Part shown: positions 36,768-45,124 of the stretch, in pieces
Numbering within the stretch: the stretch's first letter is position 1
Layout of the letters: the number at the start of each line of letters is the position of its first letter
From: Aquitalea aquatilis
GTDB lineage: Bacteria > Pseudomonadota > Gammaproteobacteria > Burkholderiales > Chromobacteriaceae
NCBI RefSeq assembly: GCF_005155025.1
Contig: NZ_CP039731.1
Coordinates: forward strand, 2,728,001-2,792,000
Direction of reading: 5' to 3'
DNA length: 64,000 bases
Notes under the pieces: generated by a model
What the model saw: the letters and a program-made list of their open reading frames with translations, nothing else
The model's database searches: none
What the model was told of the DNA's origin: nothing
Made by a program: the position numbers and the translations under genes

Positions 36768-38576
36768 TTAATGTCCGCTCACCATTTGCAGATGCTCTAC
36801 CACTGGTCCCAGCGCCAGCGCCGGGACGTAGTTGAGCGCTCCCACCAGCAACACCGTGCCGATCAGCAACACCACGAACAGTGGGCCGCGGGTGGGCAGG
36901 GTGCCGCTGTTGACAGCCAGGCGTTTCTTGGCAGACAGCGAACCGGCAATGGCCAGGATGGGCACAATCATCAGGAAGCGGCCAAAGAACATGGCGATGG
37001 CGGTCATGATGTTGTAGAAGGGGGTGTTGGCGGACAGGCCGGCAAAGGCGCTGCCGTTATTGTTGGCGGCCGAGGTAAAGGCGTAGAGGATTTCGCTGAA
37101 ACCATGCGCACCGGGGTTGGCAATGCCAGCCTTGCCGGCATCCACACTCACCGCAATGGCGGTCAGCACCAGCACCAGGATCGGCGTCACCAGAATGGTG
37201 ATGGCGGTCATTTTCATTTCGTAGGTTTCAATCTTCTTGCCCAGATACTCCGGTGTGCGCCCCACCATCAGGCCGGCAATAAACACCGCCAGAATGGCAA
37301 ACACCAGCATGCCGTACAGGCCGGAGCCCACACCGCCGAATACCACTTCACCCAGCTGCATCAGGAAGGTTGGCACCATGCCGCCAATCGGGGTGAGCGA
37401 GTCATGCATGGCGTTCACCGCACCGCAGGAAGCCGAGGTGGTGACCACGGTAAACAGCGCAGTGTCGATGATGCCGAAGCGGCTTTCCTTGCCTTCCATA
37501 TTGCCGCCGGCTTGCAGGCTGCTGGCCTGCTGGTCGACGCCCATGGCGCTCAGTTGCGGCACACCGGTTTGTTCGGCGCGGGTTTCCACCACCACGGCGG
37601 TGGCAAACATCACCAGCATGGCGGCCAGAATGGCCCAGCCCTGACGGCGATCGCCCACCATGCGGCCAAAGACAAAGCACAAGGCCGCCGGAATCAGGAA
37701 GATGGCCAGGTCTTGCAGGAAGTTGGCCAGTGGCGTGGGGTTTTCATAAGGGTGGGCCGAGTTGGCATTGAAGAAACCACCACCGTTGGTGCCCAGCATC
37801 TTGATGGCTTCCTGCGAGGCGACCGGGCCCATCGGCAGGGTCTGCTGCTGGGTTTGGCTATCAACCATGACGGGTTTGCCATCCTTGCCGTTGACCGGAT
37901 TACCCTTGGCATCGACCTTGGCCTGCTGGAAGTGGCTGACTTCCACGGTATGGGCTGTCTGGTAAGGCAGCAGGTTCTGAATGACGCCCTGCTGGGTCAG
38001 ACCCAGTGCCAGCAGCAGTGACAAGGGGGCGAGGACATACAGGGTGAAGCGGGTCACATCGACCCAGAAATTACCTATCCTAGCCGAGCTGTGACGGGCA
38101 AAGCTACGAATCAAGGCAATCACCACGGCTGCGCCAGTCGCCGCCGACAGGAAATTCTGTACCGTCAGGCCCAGCATCTGGGTCAGATAGCTCATGGTGG
38201 TTTCGCCGCCATAGCCTTGCCAGTTGGTATTGGTGACAAAGGAAATGGCGGTGTTGAAGGAGGAATCAGGCGTAACCGCCGCCATGGCTTGCGGATTGAA
38301 AGGCAGCGCGCCTTGCAGACGCTGTAGCCCATATACGGCGAGTACCCCCAGCAGATTGAAAACCAGCAGGGAAATGGCGTAGGACTTCCAGCCCATTTCC
38401 TCTTCCTGGCGAATGCCTGCCAGGCGGTAGAGCAGTTTTTCCAATGGCGCGACCAAGCGCAGCGGACCGGGGTTTTCACCCCGCATGATGCGGGTAATCC
38501 AGCTGGACAATGGCCAGGCCAGTGCCAGCAAAACCAGCAGGAACAAACCGAGTTGGAGAATGGCAGGTGTGCTCAT
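36768..38576 (-). CDS. kdpA: Potassium-transporting ATPase subunit KdpA
   Basis: Channel-like potassium-binding subunit; 602 residues, ten or more membrane segments. Four selectivity-filter regions are visible, for example [53 protein letters not shown] and [14 protein letters not shown]. One base separates its start from the kdpF stop; 39 bases lead to kdpB. Confidence 0.97.
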   Translation of the reverse strand: MSTPAILQLGLFLLVLLALAWPLSSWITRIMRGENPGPLRLVAPLEKLLYRLAGIRQEEEMGWKSYAISLLVFNLLGVLAVYGLQRLQGALPFNPQAMAAVTPDSSFNTAISFVTNTNWQGYGGETTMSYLTQMLGLTVQNFLSAATGAAVVIALIRSFARHSSARIGNFWVDVTRFTLYVLAPLSLLLALGLTQQGVIQNLLPYQTAHTVEVSHFQQAKVDAKGNPVNGKDGKPVMVDSQTQQQTLPMGPVASQEAIKMLGTNGGGFFNANSAHPYENPTPLANFLQDLAIFLIPAALCFVFGRMVGDRRQGWAILAAMLVMFATAVVVETRAEQTGVPQLSAMGVDQQASSLQAGGNMEGKESRFGIIDTALFTVVTTSASCGAVNAMHDSLTPIGGMVPTFLMQLGEVVFGGVGSGLYGMLVFAILAVFIAGLMVGRTPEYLGKKIETYEMKMTAITILVTPILVLVLTAIAVSVDAGKAGIANPGAHGFSEILYAFTSAANNNGSAFAGLSANTPFYNIMTAIAMFFGRFLMIVPILAIAGSLSAKKRLAVNSGTLPTRGPLFVVLLIGTVLLVGALNYVPALALGPVVEHLQMVSGH

Positions 38577-38577
38577 G

Positions 38578-38667
38578 TCAGAAATTCTCCGGTTTGAACA
38601 GGGCGTACAGCAGGTAGGCCAGCAGCCCCAGGGCCAGCAGGGCGCTGATGAAGTAGAACAGGTTCAT
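38578..38667 (-). CDS. kdpF: Small potassium-ATPase subunit KdpF
   Basis: 29-residue single-span peptide: [20 protein letters not shown] then YALFKPENF. The FKPE(N/R)F ending is the KdpF signature. It stabilises the KdpABC complex in the membrane. Ribosome site GGAGG lies in the end of the preceding small ORF, and kdpA starts 1 base after its stop. Confidence 0.92.
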   Translation of the reverse strand: MNLFYFISALLALGLLAYLLYALFKPENF

Positions 38668-38669
38668 GG

Positions 38670-38759
38670 CTATTTGCCCTCCGCGTGCTGGCAGAGCCGC
38701 ACGAAAGCAAGCGTCAGCGCAGTGAATCCCAGAGTCAGGCCCAGATAGACCAAATCCAT
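38670..38759 (-). CDS. 29-residue membrane peptide preceding kdpF
   Basis: ATG at 38759 with AAGGAA 7 bases ahead; reads MDLVYLGLTLGFTALTLAFV then RLCQHAEGK. One hydrophobic span with a short basic/polar C-terminus. It ends 2 bases before the kdpF ATG and carries the kdpF ribosome site, so the two are coupled. Similar tiny proteins are found ahead of kdpF in other proteobacteria, often with misleading names; function unknown. Confidence 0.7.
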   Translation of the reverse strand: MDLVYLGLTLGFTALTLAFVRLCQHAEGK

Positions 38760-38844
38760 TTTGCATTTCCTTTACGAGGCGATATGTGCCAGTGAAAGGT
38801 ACGCAATCGGATGTCAAAAACCTGATAAAAAGCCAAGAGGGGGG

Positions 38845-38860
38845 GTAAAGAAACTATAAA
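38845..38860 (-). promoter_or_regulatory. KdpE-like operator upstream of the kdp operon
   Basis: On the minus strand this reads TTTATAGTTTCTTTAC followed by a C-run. That is two T-rich direct half-sites (TTTATA and TTTACC) 11 bases apart, followed by the C-rich flank. It closely resembles the E. coli kdp operator as I recall it. Located 86 bases ahead of the first small ORF. Confidence 0.7.
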
Positions 38861-38986
38861 GACGCTGCAAATGCTGCTGCAAAAGGGCAGCAGCCAGCAG
38901 AAAACGAGGAATTTTGACGACAGAAAAGGTAGTAAGCGCCAAGAGAGTGGCGCTTTGACAGAGGTCGGTGAGACTGCGTGGCCGCG

Positions 38987-39178
38987 CTAGAACAGATCGT
39001 CTTCGCTGCGCTCCGCCATGAAGCGGGCGTCGTCACGGTCATGGGCGCGCTGGCGGACTTTCTGTTGCCGGCAGCGTTCGGTGTCGCTCAACTGCGGCTT
39101 TGCCACCGCGTAAAGAAAACTTTCATGCTGGTCGCGTGCCTGCTTGCGGCGGACACTGAGAGGAATACGGGAAATCAT
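38987..39178 (-). CDS. Small charged hypothetical protein, 63 residues
   Basis: ATG at 39178 with a strong ribosome site, GGAGG, 7 bases ahead. Very rich in Arg, Lys, Asp, Glu and Gln (VRRKQARDQHESFL, AHDRDDARFMAERSEDDLF); no membrane segment or signal, predicted cytoplasmic and helical. Not recognised. Lies upstream of kdp on the same strand but with the kdp control region between, so probably independent. Confidence 0.6.
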   Translation of the reverse strand: MISRIPLSVRRKQARDQHESFLYAVAKPQLSDTERCRQQKVRQRAHDRDDARFMAERSEDDLF

Positions 39179-39475
39179 CCTTGCACCTCCAGATTGGGTA
39201 CATCACATGCGGTCGGTTGTGCCAACCATTAAAACTTGACTGTATTTCAAACATTTGTAAAGTCTGAAACGTCGCGCAATACGCAAAATGTTGTGTGTTT
39301 GCCGCGACAGTCTTCACTAGCTATGGTTATTTTTAGCAGATTTGCTGCTGAATTGCCGGCCAGTACTGGCTATGACACATCATAGATTTATATCGAATAT
39401 TGATTAAATCAAACAATCTAGTTGGTTATATGTTGTGTGCAGTAGGATAGCGCCAGAACTTAGTCTGGAGCTGTC

Positions 39476-40246
39476 ATGGAGTTGGGATACGCAGTAGCTG
39501 GTCTGGTGGTGGGCTTTATCGTCGGGCTGACCGGGGTAGGGGGTGGTTCCCTGATGACCCCAATCCTGCTGTGGTTTGGCATTTCGCCAGCAACAGCCGT
39601 CGGTACCGATCTGCTGTACGCCGCCCTGACCAAGGCCGGTGGCGTGTTCGTCCATCACAAGCAAAAGCATGTCGACTGGAAGCTGACAGCCTGGCTGGCT
39701 GCTGGCAGTGTGCCCGCTTCGCTGCTGACGCTGGGCCTGCTGTCCTGGCTGCACCTGTCCAGCCATGCGCTGGACTCGGTGTTCAAGCTGGTGCTGGGTG
39801 TGGCTCTGCTGCTGACGGCTGCTTCCATCCTGCTCAAGCCCCGCCTGATCAAGCTGATCAATCCGCAGGGACACCCGCCGGCCGAATTTGTACTGAAGCC
39901 GCTGCCTACCGTCCTGATCGGCGTTGGTCTGGGTGTGCTGGTTACCCTCAGCTCCATCGGTGCTGGCGCGCTGGGCACGCTGGCCTTGTTCCTGCTTTAT
40001 CCGGCCCTGCCCACCACCCGCCTGGTCGGCACGGAAATCGCCCATGCGGTACCGCTGACCCTGGTCGCCGGCCTGGGTCATGCCAGCATGGGTAACCTGA
40101 ACTACATGCTGCTGCTGAATCTGCTGATGGGCTCGCTGCCGGGTATCTGGCTGGGTAGCAAGCTCACCCGTCGCCTGACCGATGCCTGGCTGCGACCGGC
40201 GCTGGCGGTGATGCTGGCGGTAGTGGGTGCGAAACTGGTGATGTGA
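39476..40246 (+). CDS. TauE/SafE-family sulfite/organosulfonate exporter-like permease
   Basis: 256 residues, about eight membrane segments. N-terminal repeat GLVVGFIVGLTGVGGGSLMT and second-half repeat GVLVTLSSIGAGALGT are the paired TauE/SafE motifs. Members export sulfite, sulfoacetate or take up small anions; substrate not determined. Ribosome site GGAG 7 bases ahead. The 297 bases upstream are AT-rich with a TTGATT/AATCAA repeat and probably hold its promoter. Followed by a good terminator. Confidence 0.88.
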   Translation: MELGYAVAGLVVGFIVGLTGVGGGSLMTPILLWFGISPATAVGTDLLYAALTKAGGVFVHHKQKHVDWKLTAWLAAGSVPASLLTLGLLSWLHLSSHALDSVFKLVLGVALLLTAASILLKPRLIKLINPQGHPPAEFVLKPLPTVLIGVGLGVLVTLSSIGAGALGTLALFLLYPALPTTRLVGTEIAHAVPLTLVAGLGHASMGNLNYMLLLNLLMGSLPGIWLGSKLTRRLTDAWLRPALAVMLAVVGAKLVM

Positions 40247-40264
40247 TGCCCTGCTTGCTGCAAT

Positions 40265-40295
40265 AAAAAAGAGCCGCTGCTGCGGCTCTTTTTTT
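40265..40295. terminator. Bidirectional intrinsic terminator
   Basis: Arms of 13 bases (AAAAAAGAGCCGC and its complement) with a TGCT loop. A-run on one side and T-run on the other; serves the convergent permease and GntR-type regulator genes. Confidence 0.92.
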
Positions 40296-40313
40296 ATTAT
40301 CTGTCAGCCCGAC

Positions 40314-41036
40314 TCAGTCCGGCTTTGCTGGTGGCCGTGGTTTGCGCCCGCGTTTGCTGCTGGGGGGACTCTGGTGGGCGAGATACCAGGCTTCCAGCGC
40401 TTCTTCGGCATGCATGATGTGCTGCTTGAGAAAGGCGGCGGCGCTGATAGCGTCTTTCTGGCGGCACAATTCCAGCAGGTGGTTGTGCTCCAGATGCGCG
40501 CGGTCGTTGAAGCCGGTCAGCAGAATCTGCATGCGGGTGTAGCGGTCGGTGCGGTTATGCAATTGCGCGATCAATGCCAGTGTTTGAGGCCGCCCTGCTG
40601 CCTGATACAGCGCCAGGTGAAAGCTGGCATTCAACAGGCCCCAGGTGGCGACATCCTGATTTTTCAGCGCGACATCAAAGCGCGCCAGCAGCACTTCGGC
40701 CGCTGCGATGTCCGCTGTGGTTTGGCGCGGTATGGCTTCCAGCAGCATGTCGCATTCCAGCAGCACGCGCACGCGCAGCAGTTCGACGATTTCCGGCAGG
40801 GACAACTGGCTGACCACGGCTCCACGCCGTTCGATGATGCGCACCAGTCCTTCCGCTTCCAGCTGGCGCAAGGCTTCGCGTACCGGCACCCGGCTGACGC
40901 CCAGCTCGCGAGACAGCGCTTCCTGACGCAACTGGGTGCCATCCGGCCATTCGCCAGACAGAATGCGCTGGCGCAGTGTGTCAGTTGCGGTGGCGGTGAG
41001 GGTTTGTTGTGGGGATTCTGTTGTTCTGGCTGGCAT
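40314..41036 (-). CDS. GntR-family regulator with FCD domain
   Basis: 240 residues. N-terminal winged HTH (ATDTLRQRILSGEWPDGTQL, then ELGVSRVPVREALRQLEAEG) and a C-terminal all-helical FCD ligand domain with likely metal-binding histidines (NASFHLALYQAAGRP, HLEHNHLLELC, KQHIMHAEEAL). FCD regulators usually sense small carboxylates. ATG at 41036 with GGGAG ahead. The 5' region carries an unusual structured RNA with an intrinsic terminator, so the gene may be controlled by premature termination. Confidence 0.87.
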   Translation of the reverse strand: MPARTTESPQQTLTATATDTLRQRILSGEWPDGTQLRQEALSRELGVSRVPVREALRQLEAEGLVRIIERRGAVVSQLSLPEIVELLRVRVLLECDMLLEAIPRQTTADIAAAEVLLARFDVALKNQDVATWGLLNASFHLALYQAAGRPQTLALIAQLHNRTDRYTRMQILLTGFNDRAHLEHNHLLELCRQKDAISAAAFLKQHIMHAEEALEAWYLAHQSPPSSKRGRKPRPPAKPD

Positions 41037-41129
41037 GTTGTGGCTCCCGTCTGGCGCTACAGTAGCACAAGCGGCAAGCTCACCACAAAAACGCCGTGGG
41101 CGGGCTTTGCCCTATCGGGTTGGCGACAT

Positions 41130-41196
41130 AAAAAATGAGCCCCGGCCTTGGGGGGCGGGGCTCCAGCTTGCACCTTCGCTCAGGTGACTGGCAGCC
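41130..41196 (-). ncRNA. Candidate leader RNA / small RNA with mutually exclusive stems
   Basis: On the minus strand a 13-bp stem forms from GGCT (41196-41193), CCAG (41191-41188) and CACCT (41186-41182) pairing with AGGTG (41175-41171), CTGG (41166-41163) and AGCC (41162-41159). The last bases of that stem are also the first of a terminator hairpin: GAGCCCCG (41163-41156) with CGGGGCTC (41144-41137), then ATTTTTTA. The two cannot form together, the design of an attenuator. Downstream is the FCD regulator (start at 41036). No known riboswitch class recognised. It might instead be the 3' end of a small RNA or of mnmC readthrough. Confidence 0.5.
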
Positions 41197-41338
41197 AGGC
41201 AGCGTCGGGGGTTATCCACCAGCGCGGGCTGACAGTCATGCTGCCCTTGTATCAGAACAATACGCAGGCAGCAGTGGCAGTATGTCGGCTTCTGCTGGCT
41301 CGCTTTGACGTGATTGCATGGTTTTTTTGTGACGGACT

Positions 41339-41367
41339 TTGACGGCAGCGTTATGATGCAATACAAC
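41339..41367 (+). promoter_or_regulatory. Sigma-70-like promoter of the thioesterase gene
   Basis: TTGACG (41339-41344) and TACAAC (41362-41367) with a 17-base spacer. The transcript would start about 20 bases before the TTG start codon and include AAGGAG. Confidence 0.5.
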
Positions 41368-41393
41368 ATGACGTTAACGTAAGGAGCGCTGTC

Positions 41394-41816
41394 TTGGAAA
41401 AGTCCTATCCCATCATCGACCGCCAGACCATCACCATGCGCTGGGGCGATATGGATGCAGTCGGTCATCTCAACAATACCTATTACTTCCGCTATCTGGA
41501 GCAGATTCGCCTGAACTGGCTGGAAGCGCTGGGGCATGGTATCGATCCGCAAAGCACCGGCCCGGTACTGGCCAGTACTTCCTGCACTTTTCGCAAGCAG
41601 CTGACTTATCCGGCGGTGGTGGAAATCACCATCGAGCTGGAAAAACTGGGCCGCAGCAGCCTGCAGCTACGCCACCATTTCTATCGCCAGGGCGATCCGG
41701 ACACCGTATATGCCTATGCCGACGTGACGCTGGTGTGGGTGGATTACCAGGCTGGCGTGCCGGTGGCCATTCCGGATGACATCCGTCAGGCCATCGCGCG
41801 CGCCATCGCGGCTTGA
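41394..41816 (+). CDS. Acyl-CoA thioesterase (4HBT hotdog fold)
   Basis: 140 residues from a TTG start with AAGGAG 7 bases ahead. Hotdog motif with catalytic Asp: MRWGDMDAVGHLNNTYYFRY (15-34), then ASTSCTFRKQLTYPAVV and YADVTLVWVDYQAG. Members hydrolyse 4-hydroxybenzoyl- or other short acyl-CoAs; YbgC-like family, substrate unknown. Convergent with mnmC, 9 bases between stops, with no terminator there. Confidence 0.88.
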   Translation: MEKSYPIIDRQTITMRWGDMDAVGHLNNTYYFRYLEQIRLNWLEALGHGIDPQSTGPVLASTSCTFRKQLTYPAVVEITIELEKLGRSSLQLRHHFYRQGDPDTVYAYADVTLVWVDYQAGVPVAIPDDIRQAIARAIAA

Positions 41817-41825
41817 GCAGGGCTA

Positions 41826-43802
41826 TCAGCCCTGCTTGCGGATCAGCTTGCGCAGCAGGAAACGGCTGGGATGCACCGCCTGCATCAGCGCCTGCGGCAG
41901 CGGTGCCGCTTCATTGTCCAGATAGGCCGCCAGGATTTCGCCAGATAGCGGGGCGGTAATCATGCCGCGCGAACCATGGGCGGTATTGACATACAGGCCG
42001 CTGATCCAGGGTGAGGCAGTATCCAGCTTGAGCGTGGCGTCGTTGGCCAGCTCGCGATAGCACTCGACAAACTGGCGGCGATCGGCCACCGGGCCGATCA
42101 GCGGCAGGTAATCCGGGCTGGTGCAGCGGTAGGCGGCGCGGCCGCCTATGGCTTGCAGCTTGAGCTCTGCCGCACCCACCGCCTGATGCATGGCCGGGGC
42201 CAGCCCTGCCAGCATGTCCAGGTTTTCCTGGTGCTCCGCTTCGTTGGGTAGCAGATTGTCTGCTTCGAACTTGAAGGTGGCACCCAGGCAGTGCTGTTGC
42301 TGTCGTGCTGGCGAAATATAGCCTTCACCACACAATACGGTTTGCAACAGGCTGCTGGCTGCGGTGGCTGCCACCGTGCTGACCTGGCCGCGAATTGCCT
42401 TCAGTGGCAGGTGGCTGGTGCTGTCGAAGCGTGCCGTGTCAGCCGCCGCCGCCAGGATGACGGCACTGCCCATGGCCAGTGGGCCGTCTTCATTGCTGGC
42501 CAGCCAGCATTGTTCCAGCGGGTTCCAGTCCAGTTCCAGCACCGTGCTGGAGGTTCGCAGCTGGATATTGGGATGGCTGCACTGCGCATGGACCAGGCTG
42601 GGCGGATTCAGCCAGCCGCCCTGCGGGAAGAACAGCCCGCCAGCTGGCAGTGGCAAGCCGGCAATGGCGCTGGCTTCCTGCTGGCTGACCTGACGCAGCA
42701 GGCCATCGGGTAATCCGGCCGTTGCCAGCTGTGCCTGCCGTGCGGCTTCCTTGTCATCCTGCGCCAGTTGCAGCACGCCACAGGCGCACCAGCTGTCGTC
42801 GCCCTGTTCCAGCAACTGATGCAGCAGGCGCAGCGAATAGGCATAGCCAGACAATACCAGCCGGGTCAGCGGGGTGAAGTGAGGGGAGAGCTTGGTATAC
42901 AGCACGCCCTGTGGATTGCCCGAGGCGGCCTGCGCCAGTTGTGGCAGCCGTTCCACCAGTGTGACCTGCCAGCCGCGCTGGGCCAGGCTGTAGGCGGTGG
43001 AGGCACCGGCAATGCCGCCACCCACCACGATGGCTGAGCGCTCCTGTCCCGGCTGTGCTGCCGGGCGGGCATACCAGGGGGGCGACCATGGCTGGGCAGG
43101 TGCTGCGGCCAGCTGGCCGCAGCTCATCTCGCGCTTTTGGCCATGGCCTGCCACCTTGCGGACGCTGAAGCCCGCCTCTTTCAGGCCGCGCCGGACAAAA
43201 CCGGCACAGGTGAAGGTGGCGAAGGTGGCCTCTGCTGCCGACAAGCTGGCCATGGTCTGAAACAGCTGCGGCTGCCACATGTCCGGGTTTTTCGAAGGGG
43301 CGAAGCCATCCAGAAACCAGGCATCGATGCGTGCATCCAGCTGTGGCAGCACTTCGAGCACATCGCCCACCAGCAGGGTGAGGATGATGCGCCCTCCCTC
43401 CAGTACAAAGCGGTGCCAGCCGCTGCTCAGCACATCGTATTGTCTTAGCAGCTGCTGCGCCTGGCTGGCCAGCTCCGGCCACAAGGCCAGCGCCTGGCCG
43501 AGATCTTGCGCGGTCAGCGGGTATTTTTCAGCGCTGATGAAGTGCAGCCGGGCCGTGGCAGGGGCATATTGCAGGAAGTGTTGCCAGGCACAGAGAAAGT
43601 TGAGGCCGGTGCCGAAACCGGTTTCACCAATGCTGAACTGACTATCGGGCGGCAGGGCGGCAAAACGCTCGGCCAGCTGATTGTGCCGGAGAAAGACATG
43701 GCGGGTTTCTTCCAGCCCGCTGCTGCGGGAGAAGTAGACATCGCCAAAGGCGACCGAGACGGGCTGGCCGTCCAGCCAATCGAGTTGTGCGTATGAGCTC
43801 AT
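41826..43802 (-). CDS. mnmC: Bifunctional tRNA modification enzyme MnmC
   Basis: Performs the last two steps of mnm5s2U at tRNA wobble position 34; 658 residues. N-terminal SAM methyltransferase domain (MnmC2) with GETGFGTGLNFLCAW (about 60-74) and DAWFLDGFAPSKNPDMW; C-terminal FAD oxidase domain (MnmC1) with the dinucleotide motif IVVGGGIAGASTAYSLAQRG (about 260) and NTAHGSRGMITAPLSGE near the end. Begins MSSYAQLDWLDGQPVS, the usual start. Lies near mnmH and selD, which act on the same nucleoside. Confidence 0.95.
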   Translation of the reverse strand: MSSYAQLDWLDGQPVSVAFGDVYFSRSSGLEETRHVFLRHNQLAERFAALPPDSQFSIGETGFGTGLNFLCAWQHFLQYAPATARLHFISAEKYPLTAQDLGQALALWPELASQAQQLLRQYDVLSSGWHRFVLEGGRIILTLLVGDVLEVLPQLDARIDAWFLDGFAPSKNPDMWQPQLFQTMASLSAAEATFATFTCAGFVRRGLKEAGFSVRKVAGHGQKREMSCGQLAAAPAQPWSPPWYARPAAQPGQERSAIVVGGGIAGASTAYSLAQRGWQVTLVERLPQLAQAASGNPQGVLYTKLSPHFTPLTRLVLSGYAYSLRLLHQLLEQGDDSWCACGVLQLAQDDKEAARQAQLATAGLPDGLLRQVSQQEASAIAGLPLPAGGLFFPQGGWLNPPSLVHAQCSHPNIQLRTSSTVLELDWNPLEQCWLASNEDGPLAMGSAVILAAAADTARFDSTSHLPLKAIRGQVSTVAATAASSLLQTVLCGEGYISPARQQQHCLGATFKFEADNLLPNEAEHQENLDMLAGLAPAMHQAVGAAELKLQAIGGRAAYRCTSPDYLPLIGPVADRRQFVECYRELANDATLKLDTASPWISGLYVNTAHGSRGMITAPLSGEILAAYLDNEAAPLPQALMQAVHPSRFLLRKLIRKQG

Positions 43803-43934
43803 GCCAGCTGCGAGATGGATGCGGTAAGGAAGGCTGTCATTCTACTCTGTCTGCGGCGGTGCTAGCGCCGGATTGCATGGGAAAGATTGCAGCTGTTGCT
43901 GGTAAAACTTGTAAGGAGCGCTCCTGGAAGGTGC

Positions 43935-44050
43935 ACGCTCTAGTGAACGAAGGGTCAGACAAGGCGCAAGGGCGTAAAAAAGCGCAATGGACATGAGGTC
44001 CATGAGCATTTTGAACGTCCTTTCAACGCTGGATCACCCGAGTATCGCAG
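43935..44050. repeat. Possible dispersed repeat block upstream of mnmC
   Basis: A non-coding stretch with an inverted repeat ATGGAC/GTCCAT (43987-44003), flanked by AAGGCGCAAGGGCG and GAGCATTTTGAACG. The style resembles short interspersed elements of this bacterial group, from memory rather than a search. Only one copy is found here. The rest of 43803-44065 shows nothing else except a GGAGCGCTCC palindrome at 43917-43926. Confidence 0.3.
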
Positions 44051-44065
44051 AGCGTGAGCAGGCTC

Positions 44066-45106
44066 TTATTCGCGAATCACGCCGGCTACCGCATCCAGGA
44101 GAGCCGGGCTCAGGCCGGGCACCGTCAGTAACTGCGACTGTTGCAGATGGGTGTAATGGCGGTTCATCGAGCGGAAATACAAGGGGTCGTAATGCTGGGT
44201 CAGCAGTTGTTCCACCAGGCTGGCAAACTGGCCCTGCTCAATCATATCCTGCCATTGCTGTAGCTGTTCGCGCGAGTGTACCGCCTTGAGAAAGCCCAGC
44301 TGGGTGACCAGCCTGGCTGGTTGCTGCAGATAGAAATCATAGTCTTCCAGCAAGAAGCGTACGCGCTCGGCCAGCGCAACTTCCATGCTCAGGCATTCGC
44401 TGGCGTGCATGCGTGAAAACAGGCTGTCCGGCAAGCTGAGCGTGCCGATTTTCCGGCTTTCGGATTCGATGAATACCGGCCGCGCCGGATCCAGCTGTAG
44501 CATGGCCAGACGCAACATGCTGTCGAACCATTTTTGCGAGGGCTGCGGCTGGTCGGGCAGCCGCCCCAGCACCGAGCCGCGATGCACGGCCAGGGCTTCC
44601 AGATCCAGCACCTGCTTGCCATTGCGTTGCAGAGCATGCAGCAAGCGGCTTTTGCCCGAGCCGGTCGGGCCGCAGATGACCTTGAGCCGCAGCGTGGCCG
44701 GCAGGCTGGCCAGGTCGGCCAGTACCTGATGGCGATAGCTTTTGTAGCCGCCCTCCAGCTGGTGGGTGCTCCAGCCGATCTGGCTGAAAATGATGGCCAT
44801 CGAGGCCGAGCGCTGGCCGCCGCGCCAGCAGTAGATCAGCGGTTTCCAGGATTTTGGTTTCGCATGGAACTGCTGCTGCAGGTGACTGGCGATATTTTGT
44901 GCCACCAGCGCGGCACCCAGCTTGCGTGCCTCGAAGGGGCTGACCTGCTTGTAGAGGGTGCCCACCCGGATGCGTTCTTCGTCATCCAGTACCGGGCAAT
45001 TGATGGCGCCGGGCAGGTGATCTTCGGCGAATTCGGCTGGCGAGCGCACGTCGATGATCTCGTCAAACTCGGCCAGCTGTGATAGTTTCGCGACCTTGAA
45101 AAGCAT
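44066..45106 (-). CDS. mnmH: tRNA 2-selenouridine synthase MnmH (SelU)
   Basis: Replaces sulfur by selenium in wobble 2-thiouridine, via a geranylated intermediate, using selenophosphate; 346 residues. N-terminal rhodanese domain with catalytic C93 in IYCWRGGQRS, then a P-loop domain with GPTGSGKS at 146-153. Start taken at 45106 (MLFKVAKLSQL); a 14-residue longer form from 45148 would overlap the selD start. Divergent from selD, whose product it consumes, with only 18 bases between start codons. Confidence 0.93.
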   Translation of the reverse strand: MLFKVAKLSQLAEFDEIIDVRSPAEFAEDHLPGAINCPVLDDEERIRVGTLYKQVSPFEARKLGAALVAQNIASHLQQQFHAKPKSWKPLIYCWRGGQRSASMAIIFSQIGWSTHQLEGGYKSYRHQVLADLASLPATLRLKVICGPTGSGKSRLLHALQRNGKQVLDLEALAVHRGSVLGRLPDQPQPSQKWFDSMLRLAMLQLDPARPVFIESESRKIGTLSLPDSLFSRMHASECLSMEVALAERVRFLLEDYDFYLQQPARLVTQLGFLKAVHSREQLQQWQDMIEQGQFASLVEQLLTQHYDPLYFRSMNRHYTHLQQSQLLTVPGLSPALLDAVAGVIRE

Positions 45107-45124
45107 GGTGGGAGTTGCCCTGAA

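Larger units (their letters stand above)
41037..41393. other. Divergent intergenic region, FCD regulator / thioesterase
   Basis: 357 bases. The minus-strand half contains the structured RNA and terminator at 41130-41196. The plus-strand half contains a promoter-like pair ahead of the thioesterase gene. A long open frame crosses the region on the minus strand, but it overlaps the thioesterase gene and has no ribosome site. Confidence 0.6.

Noticed and set aside
41171-41186. Resemblance of CGAAGGTGCAAGC on the minus strand to the glycine riboswitch core
   Set aside because: The downstream conserved glycine-riboswitch segment is missing and no glycine gene follows, so the match was not used to name the RNA.
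41112-41552. 146-codon minus-strand frame across the thioesterase 5' region
   Set aside because: It overlaps the thioesterase gene, lacks a ribosome site and spans the terminator hairpin; it is better explained as non-coding.
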